Shown: positions 9,149 through 19,897 of the stretch, piece after piece
How positions within the stretch are numbered: the first letter of the stretch is position 1
How the letters are laid out: each line of letters begins with the position of its first letter
NCBI GenBank assembly: GCA_030141605.1
Contig: JAQGDQ010000995.1
Location: 1 to 64,000 of the forward strand
Source of the DNA: Tubiluchus corallicola
Taxonomy: Eukaryota; Priapulida; Priapulimorpha; Priapulimorphida; Tubiluchidae
Length of the DNA stretch: 64,000 nt
Direction of reading: 5' to 3'
Notes under the pieces: model-generated
Databases searched by the model: none
Told to the model about the DNA's origin: nothing
What the model saw: the letters and a program-made list of their open reading frames with translations, nothing else
Made by a program: the position numbers and the translations under genes

Positions 9149-12100
9149 GTAAGTGGATTTGGCAAATAAGTATACAAGTGCAGAAGAAAGTTGCTACGGA
9201 CATTTTTGCATAAATATATTTATTTATATATACAGAGCTGTCAATAAAGCAAAAAGCTGCAAGGTTCTTCTCTATAAGTATTTGAAAAATTAAAAAAAAT
9301 ACTCACTTGTACTTGTACTTCAGCTGACAGCAAAGAGCCATCGGTGGATCAATTTAAACATAAGTTTGAAAATTTGTTAAATCCTGCAAATAGCGTTTCT
9401 GTTGCTGGAGCACCTTATATGCCTGTTTTAGACTCTAGTATATCTGTTAATTAATGCATTGATGCCTTAAATGGATGTAAACCAAATGGCATGAACCCCC
9501 TGTCCCAAGCGACCTAAAGCTGTTTCCCTGCAGTAACGCAGCACGATGGCATGAACCCCCTGTCCCAAGCGACCCAAGGCTGTGTCCCTGAAGTAACACA
9601 GCATGATGGCATGGACCCCCTGTCCCACGCGACCTAAGGCTGTGTCCCTGAAGTAACACAGCATGATGGCATGGACCCCCTGTCCCACGCGACCTAAGGC
9701 TGTGTCCCTGAAGTAACACAGCATGATGGCATGGACCCCCTGTCCCACGCGACCTAAGGCTGTGCCCCTGCAGTAACGCAGCATGATGGCATGGACCACC
9801 TGTCCCACGTGACCTAAGGCTGTGTCCCAGCAGTAACGCAGCATGATGGCATGGACCACCTGTCCCAAGCGACCTAAAGCTGTGTCCCTGCAGTAACGCA
9901 GTATGATGACATGGACCCCCTGTCCCACGCGACCTAAGGCTGTGTCCCTGCAGTAATGCAGCATGACATGGATCCCCGGTCCCACGCGACCTAAGGCTGT
10001 GTCCCAGCAGTAACACAGCACAATGGCATGGACCCCCTGTCCCAAGCGACCTATAGCTGTTTCCCTGCAGTAACGCAGCACGGTGGCATGAACCCCCTGT
10101 CCCACACGACTTAAGGCTGTGTCCCTGCAGTAATGCAGCACGATGGCATGAACCCCCTGTCCCAAGCGACCTAAAGCTGTTTCCCTGCAGTAACGCAGTA
10201 TGATGACATGGACCCCCTGTCCGACGCGACCTAAGGCTGTGTCCCTGCAGTAATGCAGCATGGCATGGACCCCCGGTCCCACGCGACCTAAGACTGTGTC
10301 CCTGCAGCAACGCAGTGCAAGATGAAGAACACGGCGTTACTGTTTGTGAATTAACAAAAGCCGTGAGAGAAAAATGCAATCAAAATTTAAGTAATGCTTT
10401 CAATTTTTGTAATATCAACCCTTTAACCTGCAGAAAATTTCTAAGCGATATTTTAAGTTATTTACGTAAGTGACAGTTAAGTTAACTAAAATGTTATCAC
10501 TAAATTGCTATCTGCTTATTAATATCATTTTGGATGTTATAATGTTAAAATTTTTTACTGCCATTGCTGTGTACTTTGCACTATACTTTAGCAAAATTTG
10601 TTAACTAATATTTGTGTCGTTTGTAACATTGTGTCGTTTGTAACATGGCGCATTACACGTATCGTTAGTGTAACTGTGTACATGTCATTTTGTTGGTGTT
10701 ATGGTTGGCATCCTTCTGTCTCGGGAGGGGGCGCCAAGAGAGTCAGTTATTGATTACATTGATGGAGCTGCAGCGTCGACTGTGGCTGAGCAGTCCGATC
10801 CTTGAACCACAGGAGTGACGCCTCCAGGTCACATGCCTGGGCAAGGAGATCCTGAGTTGCCCAGACAACATGAACAGAGTGAGCATGCTCCTCTGCCTAA
10901 TGTCGAGATACAATGTGGGCATCCCGCAAGCCTACAGCACGTGGTATTCCTAGGTAGTCACCCATCCAAGTACTAACCAGGCTCTACGTTGCTTAACTTC
11001 GGCGATCAGACGAGAACCGGTGTTTTTAACGTGATTTGGCCGTAGTTGGTGGTAATGACAATAAAAATACTACTACTATTGTACGAGTACATAAAAGTCC
11101 CTCATGCCATTTCTCAGCCGAACTCTCGAAATTTAATTCTCTCTCTCTCTCCTGTTTGTTTTCTCTTCTTGTCTTTCGTACAAAAGCTTTACACATCAAC
11201 TTCAAACTACAGAAAATACTAAGAATCGTATTAATTGCGCCCTCTAGATGAGGAGGAGAATAAACTGTAGGGTCCTAAGTTCAAGCCCCTTTCCCGCTAC
11301 CATAATTGCAGCATCTTGTAAATCGAATTGTACAAAATGCAAAAACCTACACAAATATTCACAGCTGAAAAACAATAATTCCTGTGCTGTTATTATAGGG
11401 CGTACAGTTTTACTTAGCTGTAGTAAGAGGATGCTCCGTCCACGTTAATAATACGAAAATGTGTTGCTATTAAGCTTAAGGGCAACTCCTTTTGTAAACT
11501 TAGTTTATCTCTTTTTTTCTTTGCACTATAGATTTATAGTTGCATTGTGAATTTTGACAGCACTCGAATTCCTTACATATGCTTGAAGTCTTTATATTTT
11601 GTTTGCAAAAACTCAGTCTGTAAGACTGAATTACCTGCCTTTGTTATTATTCTCCTTTATCATTTTGCTGGAATGGAAAACAGGCAGAACAAGAAAAAAA
11701 TACAAAATTATAATTCATGTTTTGTTGTTAGTAGTATACCGTGTCAAAATTTGCTTAGCTAAGACGATACTGCGCCCATGTTTGAAGTTGACCTTGTGAC
11801 CTTTTACGTATGTTTCAGACAACTTCCTGGGCTGTTGTTCTAGCTTGAGTGGTTTCAGCTACAAAAACACAATCTGGCTGTCGCCGGACAAAACAACAGC
11901 TGCAGAATGTATCAGAATATGTCGAGAAAGGTATAGCATAATTATAGCAAGAACATTTACGACAGCTAAGTTTCAGCATAACTGATTTTGTGACCGGTAA
12001 GTACCATAGGCATGTTGGTGAGCGGTAATAAAATCGCAGTTTTGGCTAGGAAGAAAGTCGGGTAACCAAACAAGAATATTCAAGTTAGTAACAATTTATT

Positions 12101-15100
12101 TAAGAACTGTGAGAAATTGTAAATCAGTTATGGTCTGGCCTTGTATGATTTGTACTACTTACAATACATATTTATATATGACGGCATTACATGTATGTGA
12201 ACGAAATCACATTTTGTTCGATATCTTAGGGTTAGGCTTACTGGCTGGGGTTAGGATTAGAGTTAGGGACATGTTTATTTCAGTGATCTTTATCTGTGAC
12301 TTTTTAACTGCTACTTTTTCCTGTAATTTTTTTTTTGTTTTTTGTTTATCTCAAGACGCAAGAGTCTCATGCGGACGGAAATTTTCTGAATCCTTGTGGG
12401 TCAGTGAAGTTACCTGTATGAGACTGAATGGTCTACAATGTTTCCCCTTTTATGATGTGTTTCTGATCCATATTAAATATTATTAAAATCTGGAACAAAA
12501 TTACTGCCCGTTTTGAGAAGCTTTAACTGAAAAAGGAAGGTGAATTCACTCTCAGTCACGTCTTTGTGGCTCACTAGTACAAGGAATGCTTTGAAAACGG
12601 ACTACTTTTTTATAAATTTTTTGCTGCTATGCTTGTAGTATAGCAAACCCAGAATAACAGTAGATGAAATACAATGAGAGCCCGACATGGCCATCTGCAC
12701 CTTGTTGGATTGATATTAACCTAGTATGGTGCTATAAATGTGAAGGTGCCTACTGATCATTTATATTCAATTAGTTTAAATGAAAAGAAATGCGAATTTT
12801 AAAGTGTATTCCAAAAAAACTTTTCATACAAAGGTATGTAGGTTGTTATTAAGCTTACCTGTTTGAATGATTTATGTGGGCCTAATTGGAAGTGAACGTT
12901 CTTAATAATTTGAAATATTCTCTGCAGCTGATAAAAGGTCTCTGTGTTACTATCCCAGTGTGCACTATTGGTTGTGTCACGCTATTTATTTTTTTTACAA
13001 TACAAGATAATTTATACAAATGCTTAGGCTATTTTTTCAAACTTTAAAACTTTTATTATAAACTTGTTTTCAATGACTTGCTGTTACCGGAATTTAAACT
13101 TACAAGTTTCACTTCTAAACGCAAGAGTATGTAATAAGACAGCATGTGTGTTTCAAAATTTCAAGACGATTTTTCAAGCTCAATTTGCCAAGAGAGCTTT
13201 CTTGTTTCAAACCGGGGAAAGCTTGCTTGGAAAACCGGCTAATAATTTTAGCTCTTCTAAAGAACTGGTTAAACTTTGGCAGCTGTGCCAGTGTTGTCAA
13301 AGATTGACACGTTTCAGTTAAAGAGAACATTTCTAAACAAAGACCTATTGTCTGTATTGACGATTTTGCATGCCACCATGTCTAGCTGTAACGACCAGCT
13401 TAGCATATATCTATGGATATGTAACTAGATTTAGTTGTTACTATCCCCATTTAACTTTGTGGAATGAGATGTGTTTTTTGGCAATGCAAACTACGTAATT
13501 TAATTTGGGCTGTATAAAGTTGTTGTTTGTAGTTGTTCAATGTATAAACCAGGTGTTACACTTTAGTTATGGGCATAGGTCAAAACTAGGGTAAACTCGA
13601 CGAACGGATATGTAAATACAGGTTCTCCTGCTATAGTGTTATTATCACCCCCTCTTTTTGTACAGAGTGATCTTGATTAAAATAATTAATCGAATTAATA
13701 ATGATGATGATTCGCACACCGATTGCTTCAAGGTAACTTATTAAGCCGTTATATCAATTACTCGACTCCGAGGACTTTGCTTCATTCGATAAGGCAATGA
13801 TCTGTCCTACACAACAATGACCTCGAACTTGCGTTGTGAGTCAGATCTTTATCCCTCAAGTTTACAAGCTTAGCTCCCGCAATGAACTGTACACTGCGAA
13901 TCACTTCAGGTTCGAATCAAGGATATAGTGTTGCGATTATGAGTCACCAGTAAAGCATTAAACATTAACAAAACTCAATGGTTAAGTTAACTCAGTGAAT
14001 AGGTTTTATTGTACTTACAGGTTACAAGTTACTCTACTTTGGTATCAATACAGGATTTGACCTTATACGCCGGTGGGTGTTTACAAATAATGTCTAATTC
14101 CAAAGAGATACTATCCACTTAACTGATCTTCTATATCGTTATGATGCACTGAAGGTGCTTAAGTCATACAAATACGTTACGGTTACAAACTGTAATCAGA
14201 TACAAGTTACAAATAAATAAGTAAGTTCACTTAACTGGCGGATTGGCCAATGTACAACTGCTATTGGCCAAATCCCTGTTCCTAAACGAGACTTCGCAGC
14301 ACCAGTGCTCAGACTTTGCTAAGTATGCAGTTGATTCACCACGCTGGGCTAACGATACTTCTGACGTCTTGCAGAATATGCCTCGGACACAACAACAATA
14401 TAGGGGCAACCACTGTCACTCTCTCCTCCTCGTCGTGTCTGTGACTCTCCCTCGTTGTGTGTGGGTCTCTCTCCCTCGTTGTGTGTGTGGCTTGAACTTT
14501 TTCCAAGCTTATAAAGCAAAAGCCTTATTGCGCATTGACCTCGGATGATTGCACCATCTCGGCCAATCTTACCTCCTAGACAGTGGATAATACTTTCGAT
14601 TGCTAACTTTATGATCAATAATTGCTGCTACTGGATTTTGCAGCTTTTGATTTCTTTCTCGGCACGCGACAAACGGTCACTACTGACCTTATTTCTTTTG
14701 TTTTCTAATTGGCAAACGGCATCCCTTTGAATTCTGCACCTGTCAGTTTCACTACATTGCGACAATTCCGCTTATTAAATCTAAATCTTGATCTTAACTT
14801 GCGACTTCTCGGTTTGTCGGTTTCGCTTCTCTAACTCATTAAATTCAAGCTACAAGCTGGGTGAGTCCCTTATAATCAAATTATATGAATTTCCATATCA
14901 AAATCAGGGAGGAGCGAGTTTATCATCTTAATCTGATTCATCTGATAAACCCAATTAATATACACTGAAATTCATATTCCAAAATTTATTCATAACATTA
15001 TTGAAGCCAGACTATTAGACAACCGGCTTTAGAGGTTTTTCACACAGATGTGTGGAGAACGACTTGGCTCATGGCAAGAGAGACTTGCAGGCAGATATAA

Positions 15101-18100
15101 TGCTGGACAGTTTTTTTTAACACATGTTTTGCCTCTTTGCTCATAAATCGTGCAACTTTAGCTGGCTCTATCTAACACTAATGTCTAGTGAAAGTTCCAG
15201 CTACGTGTTAGTGACTATTTGGGCAGTTCTAGTATTAAGCCCAGTTCACAATTTGTTTACATGGAGTTACATTGTGACATCTGACGTGAAAAACCAAACT
15301 ACCGGTCTACCAACGCAGGACGCTTCCGGGAATGACTCCCATCTGCTTATGACTTCGCAGTTCAGCTACGCTCTAAACACCCGGGTGTTGCACACCGATG
15401 TTGTGGATCCGCCACCTTTGTTGTCGTGCTACCGCCGATAAGTATTGCTGACGTATACTTTCATTGATGCTGAGACTGTAAGTGATAAATTCTCGTTTCT
15501 TTTGTTTAACTACTAGGCCACCGCCTGTTGCTTCCTTTTGTACAACGATACTGACTTCGACTGGCAGTGCCTGGTAAAACAAAGACACAGTTGAAAGTGA
15601 TACATTACAACCTCGTGTGGATGGAGCTTTACTTTATCGACTTACTATTAACAAACGGTGGTGAACTATTAGATTATTTTTTTTAGCCAAAGGTAATTTT
15701 TGGGTATTGTTTGTAGCATCTGAAAGTATTTCCAGCCTGTAAATTTTGAGTTGTGTAGCAACACATGTTTATTGAACTGGTACCTGGGTACAAATTAACT
15801 GCTGGCAGTTGGTTTGAACTAATTTTATATTATCAACATTTATGAATATTAAAGTATTATCGTTTCATAAAAACTGCATAAAATTAGTTTCACGTTTTGT
15901 GTTCAAGTAATATGCTGAGTAAAAACTGAGTAGTATGACACACACTACCAAACAGTAAGAGCGCTGATTGCTCATACTTGATTGTGAGATCCGCCCCACA
16001 TTACACTAGCAGCAATGTGGTATTTAGCTTTGAACATAATGGTAAATAATGTTTTAACCAGCTATAACACCGGTAAATATTTTAGGCCAAGGGGCTTCCC
16101 ATAATTTGTAAAGTAGTGTTTTTAATGAGAGAATTATTATCACGTTGAGTAATGCAACATGATTATGCAAAAACTACTTCAACAAGTTCCAGAAACATTG
16201 CGATAGTTGGGGCAAAGAACAGGGCTTTTAGTTTTGGTGTATTTTCGGGATGTCTGCGTTAAACGGAAAGGAAGGTTGGTAAGAATCCAAATTGATCATT
16301 TTTCGCCCATTTTCCACAAAACACCTAACATCGTATGAAATAAATTCCGACTTTGAGGGAGGTCTGTGTCTTTTTGGAAAGAGAAGGAATTGGGCCGCAA
16401 GTTCTTTTTTAATCAGCTCCAGCAGGCTGAATAGTTACTACGAGTTGTTACTATCTGATTGTATTTCGGGGGAATGTACTGTATTCAAAAACACATAGGG
16501 ACAATTACTGGTAATCTAAGTCTGTACAATTCAGCATAATGTTTAGTAAAGAATACTCTACAAGCATTGGCACTGATCTGCACTCTCCTGGTGCCCTTTA
16601 TGTTGATCAAGTTTATAATGTTTATTGAACCTTTCTTTTAGCTCTACATTCCTCTTTTGTATTTCTTTGTTTTATATAATTCAGAGTAACTGTTGTGTTA
16701 TGGAATTGTTTATTTTTCACGAAAAGTTTAAACCACCAGAATTGCAGCCATTCAGGCTTACGTACTGAAATAATTTGCGCACACATTTTATGATTCAGCA
16801 TTTTTTTACAGAGGCGATACTTACATTGCGGTTAGTGAATTGGACCACAGATGTCTTTGTGCAGAAGAGGACAACCTCGCTTCCACAAATTGCAGTCTAG
16901 ATGCATGTAACCACGATTACAAAGCTGTGCTGTATAAGTTACTAACGTCTGGAGTTAGAGTAAATGGTAGGTGAACTAAACAATAATATCACTTGTAAAT
17001 GATTTTAGGGATTTCCTACAGCAATTGTTTTAGCAGAAGAGAAAATCTATGAACTTTCCAATGTCCTCGCAATGCAATGCGCTCCAAACAACGTCAATGG
17101 CATCTCAAGGTAAGAGGCTAAATTTAAATGATGAAAATATGAATATTATCCAAACACAATTCATTTATGGATGCCGAAGAGCAAGTATGGCAAACAAATT
17201 CTTGGCATTTAGTGACGAGAGGTCCTGAGATCCTTTATAGAAATAGCAGAAAAGCCTTTGTGCGTGACGGAGTGCAGACTTACTTGAAAATTGAACTCAT
17301 TCTGAAAAACGATGTACTTTTGCGATTTGTCAAGCAAGTTAAAGTAATAACATAAGTCATCATCTGCTTTATTCTGTACAAGGTCGAACAGTCAATCTGC
17401 AAAGACAGAATTACTACAGTTGTTGTATAATTGCGAGGGCGATAAGGGGTAAATGACGCCACTAACATAGCCTTTAGATAGTTGGAGGTTTTGTCAAAAG
17501 CAGACCGGAGGCGGAGAGGGGGAATTGTTGAGACATCAGTGCAATGGCTGAAATATTAAGTGCCGTTTTGCACAATAGTAGCTCATTGATGTGATCGATT
17601 TTGCTTGAGCAATAATTTATTGGTGCATTAGTAATCGTTCAGAAAAAAATGCGAAGTTAATAAAAAGCAGTAAAATTTCTAACGGCAGCATTCAAATATT
17701 CAGTAAACTAGTAGTAGTTACAGTAAACTGTTTCGTCGAACAATGTTTCAGATACACGATGTGGGAAAGTAAGAATAGATCCTCAAGGAACACATCCTAT
17801 AACTGGATTAGTGAGCTTTCCCGGTTCTGGAAATACCTGGATTCGCTATCTTATTGAGCTCTCTACTGGAGTACATACCGGAAGTGTATATCAGGACAAA
17901 TCTCTTTTTGACGGAGGTAAAAAAGAAACTTATGGTGGTAATTATGAGTTTTAACAACAATCAGTTCAGCTGGCCAGCTATCCCTGAAATTACTTATACT
18001 GTTTGAGTGTTTCGCTGGCTACTTGGCTGCTTGGCTGCTTGGTTGTCTGGTTAACTCTCTGAGGCAGGGCCTATTTCAGGGGGGGGGGGAAGTGGGGATA

Positions 18101-19897
18101 CTTCCCCAGCCCTCACCCTCCAGGGGGCCTCGCGCCGTGGTAATTTTTTGCTTTATGCGAATATTCAATTGTTTCTTCCTTTAACAACAGCATAACTCCA
18201 TATTTTCTCTTCGAAAATGCATTCTAGCAGTTCAAAAATTTTCACACCTCACACGCCCCACTGAGAGCCTAACTGACTGACTGAGGGTGATTAAGTAAGT
18301 GCATGTTTGGCAGATGGGCACACACTCAGTAGTTTTGTTATCTCTTTATCTGATTGGCTTATTGGAAGATTGGGAGCTATCCTATTGCTAGATCGATTGC
18401 TACTAGATTGATTGCTTGACCAATTTTTTACCAATTGGCTAACTTACGTATTGACCAACTGTCGACCAATAGACTCAGCACTTTATAGTTAATCTTAACT
18501 CTCATTTCAGGGTTCTTGGGAGAATTTTGCGCTCCTAAAAGCGGCCAGACCATCGCAGTAAAATCTCATAGATATGAAAAGAGATCTATAGAAATATACA
18601 ATTCCACGATACTCCTCATCAGGAATCCTTTTAAAGCCACCATTGCCGACTGGAAGCGCCTCAGAACTAAAAGTCACACAGCCGATCTTTCACCCGAAGA
18701 GTTTAAAAATGGCGGTAAGCATAAATTTTTTTTAGAAATGAGAAGTTATTACACCACACTAATACATAAACAAAAGGAGTAAATATCAATAAATACAGTT
18801 CCACTTATTCACCAGACACACATACCAATAGGTGCTGCAAGCATTTCAATTCAAAGCAGTTCTTCATTTCAAAGCACTACTGTTTTTTACATTTGGCGCA
18901 GAGTAAACTATGACTAAAAACAAACAAAGGTAAAAATGTCCATCGTTACGTTTCACAGTCTGTGGTTTGTCACAAGCTCGAAAAGTTCATAAAATAACAA
19001 TATAAATCTGGCAATGAATTTGGGCTGCAAGTTAATGACATCTAACGGAAGTACAGATATGATTAGCAAAATACAAATTTCACAGAATTAAGCAAGTGAT
19101 TAATGGTAGCCTGTTTTAAATGAGTTAAGCTTTAACTAAGACCTCTATAATAAGAATGAACACCTTAGCCGAAGACGCAAACCCTCTGAAAGCATTTTTA
19201 ACTGCAAAAGCGAAAAAATATAAACACGATTCCATTCACTAATTTGTTCTTACCAGGAGTACACAAACTTGTTGGACATCTTTGATACCAACCATTTTAA
19301 ATTAATTGGCAAAAATTAGCTGTTTTACCGCTACAAATTAGCTACTGCAAGTTATTGGCTAATTCACTCTGAAATGGTTTAGAATGTATGGTCCTCTAAA
19401 GTCCAAATTAATAGAGGTATAAAAATTGATGTTAAATATAAAATTTAACTATGACAAACTATGATCATGTTTTATTTCCAGAATGGGATGTATATGCAGC
19501 CCGGATGTTAAAACGATGGTATTTGACCTATTCTGTTTATTTGAATGTCAACAAACCTATAATGGTTGTGTATTTTGAAGACTTGATTGCAGATACACGG
19601 AGAGAAATGAAGAGAGTTTTAAACTTTCTCAAATTAAACATGAATGAACTTGGTGAAAGGCTCGATTGCACAATTGAGCATAAAGAAGGTATCTTCAAAA
19701 GAAAGTCACAAAACAGCAGCAGTACTAAACGTTTTGATCCATTTACTGAAACCATGTGCAAACAAGGGCTCGAATACATAGAAAAAATATCTAGTCTATT
19801 GAAAAAGCACAAACTGCATTATCTTCCAGACTCGTACACAACAAACCCTGGTGTATGCATTAATCGAACCAGCACTAGGGGAAACGGAGAAGGCTAG
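8869..19897 (+). CDS. WSC-domain sulfotransferase (WSCD-like), seven exons
   Basis: Exons 8869-9148, 9324-9437, 11819-11930, 16812-16966, 17752-17916, 18511-18714 and 19482-19897 join with phases 1,1,2,1,1,1 into about 481 codons. Order of domains: membrane anchor at residues 14-31 (type II, Golgi), stalk, one cysteine-rich WSC carbohydrate-binding domain (about 132-220, FLGCCSS to [10 protein letters not shown]), then a sulfotransferase domain with the PAPS 5'-phosphosulfate loop SFPGSGNTW (242-250) and the 3'-phosphate site [14 protein letters not shown] (about 310-323). Animal WSCD1/2 proteins have two WSC domains; I see one here. Exon 2 is the least certain: its donor (TCTA|GTATAT) is weak, and skipping it also keeps phase. 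A repeat array and a 5S gene lie in intron 2. Polyadenylation signals at 19920 and 20322. Acceptor sugar unknown. Confidence 0.85.
9324..9437 (+). CDS. WSC-sulfotransferase exon 2 (possible alternative end)
   Basis: Follows a good acceptor (tacttgtacttcag). It reads [18 protein letters not shown] and continues to PYMPVLDS. If the weak donor at 9438 is not used, the frame stops at TAA 9452-9454, giving a short anchored protein of about 135 residues without WSC or catalytic domains. Length 114 nt, so inclusion or skipping both keep phase. Confidence 0.65.
9484..10318 (-). repeat. 60-bp minisatellite, right array (intron 2)
   Basis: About fourteen copies of the same unit as at 1-663 in reverse orientation, more diverged than the left array. 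At least two copies, near 9960 and 10260, are three bases shorter, so the 20-residue repeat frame on the minus strand stays open from 10282 to 9467. It lies inside an intron of the sulfotransferase gene, antisense to it, and forms the outer part of the right inverted arm. Confidence 0.93.
10319..10689. other. Intronic AT-rich spacer
   Basis: Between the minisatellite and the GC-richer block next to the 5S gene. No feature seen beyond repeated gtgtcgtttgtaacat at about 10615-10645. Confidence 0.5.
10690..10929. other. GC-rich block adjoining the 5S copy
   Basis: Composition differs sharply from the AT-rich flanks. On the plus strand one frame is nearly open ([19 protein letters not shown], one stop, then [20 protein letters not shown]). 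It abuts the 3' end of the 5S sequence. It may be the body of a 5S-headed SINE or a fragment of a retroelement ORF. I could not assign it. Confidence 0.4.
10930..11047 (-). rRNA. 5S ribosomal RNA gene or 5S-derived element
   Basis: The reverse complement reads CTACGGCCAAATCACG at the 5' end, then CTCGTCTGATCGCCGAAG, GTTAAGCAACGTAGAGCCTG, GTTAGTACTTGGATGGGTGA and CCTAGGAATACCACGTG, ending GCTGTAGGC. This is the full 5S rRNA layout of about 118 nt with the internal control region (A box, intermediate element and C box) well preserved, and the terminal helix can form (CTACGGC at one end, GCTGTAG at the other). No T4 terminator follows within 25 nt of the 3' end, unlike a standard 5S gene, so this may be a dispersed copy or the head of a SINE3-type element. 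It lies antisense within intron 2 of the sulfotransferase gene. Confidence 0.88.
11819..11930 (+). CDS. WSC-sulfotransferase exon 3: first half of the WSC domain
   Basis: Acceptor tatgtttcag, donor gaaag|gtatag. Encodes [16 protein letters not shown] and then [12 protein letters not shown], the beginning of a WSC domain with its conserved cysteines. Enters in phase 1 and leaves in phase 2. Confidence 0.85.
11931..13669. other. First part of the 4.9-kb intron splitting the WSC domain
   Basis: No gene recognised. It contains a few short open frames of 60-125 codons without recognisable motifs, and a tiny TTAGGG-like patch at 12226-12265. Confidence 0.5.
13670..14200 (+). repeat. Interspersed repeat R1, copy 1 (left part)
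   Basis: Alignable by eye with 40370-40870 in the same orientation. Shared landmarks are aattaatcgaat, cgactccgag, ttgcgttgtgag, agatcttt, ctcccgcaat or ctcccacaat, and ggtgggtgtttacaa or ggtgggcgcttacaa. Divergence is large, so both copies are old. Possibly an LTR, because the second copy lies just upstream of a gypsy-like linker relic. Confidence 0.65.
14830..14965 (-). repeat. Interspersed repeat R1, inverted right part
   Basis: The reverse complement of this stretch (aatttgattataagggactc, agcttgta, cttgaatttaatgagtt) matches 40900-41035 read forward. At that locus the segment follows the left part in the same orientation, so one half has been inverted here. Confidence 0.6.
14966..16811. 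other. Second part of the WSC intron, no gene recognised
   Basis: AT-rich, with a moderately GC-rich patch at 15240-15560 that has open frames on both strands (105 codons +, 71 codons -) but no recognisable domain. I treat it as intron. Confidence 0.5.
16812..16966 (+). CDS. WSC-sulfotransferase exon 4: second half of the WSC domain
   Basis: Acceptor tttttttacag, donor aatg|gtaggt. Encodes [20 protein letters not shown] and later [13 protein letters not shown]. The cysteine spacing (CLC, NCS, CNH) completes the WSC fold begun in exon 3. Confidence 0.85.
17752..17916 (+). CDS. WSC-sulfotransferase exon 5: PAPS-binding loop
   Basis: Acceptor caatgtttcag, donor ggag|gtaaaa. Encodes [19 protein letters not shown], the 5'-phosphosulfate binding loop of sulfotransferases, in the form typical of WSCD proteins. 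Confidence 0.92.
18511..18714 (+). CDS. WSC-sulfotransferase exon 6: 3'-phosphate site
   Basis: Acceptor ctcatttcag, donor ggcg|gtaagc. Encodes [11 protein letters not shown] and [18 protein letters not shown], the 3'-phosphate-binding element that follows the PSB loop in this family. The preceding intron holds a G9 run at about 18080 and a ctggctgcttgg microsatellite at about 18010-18050. Confidence 0.9.
19482..19897 (+). CDS. WSC-sulfotransferase terminal exon
   Basis: Acceptor tttatttccag. Encodes [16 protein letters not shown], then [19 protein letters not shown] (substrate-side segment conserved in WSCD proteins) and a C-terminal tail ending NGEG with stop TAG at 19895-19897. Enters in phase 1, matching the donor of exon 6. 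Confidence 0.92.

Noticed and set aside
12226-12265. Interstitial telomere repeat
   Set aside because: Only one or two TTAGGG units with degenerate neighbours; too short to call.
15124-15441. 105-codon ORF with a hydrophobic N-terminus as first exon of the sulfotransferase
   Set aside because: It lies between the two WSC exons, which join perfectly in phase without it. It would cut off the first WSC half, and no family motif is present.
17034-17109. Exon-like segment with acceptor and donor signals between sulfotransferase exons 4 and 5
   Set aside because: Its 76-nt length breaks the phase, whereas exons 4 and 5 fit directly. At most a cryptic or poison exon.
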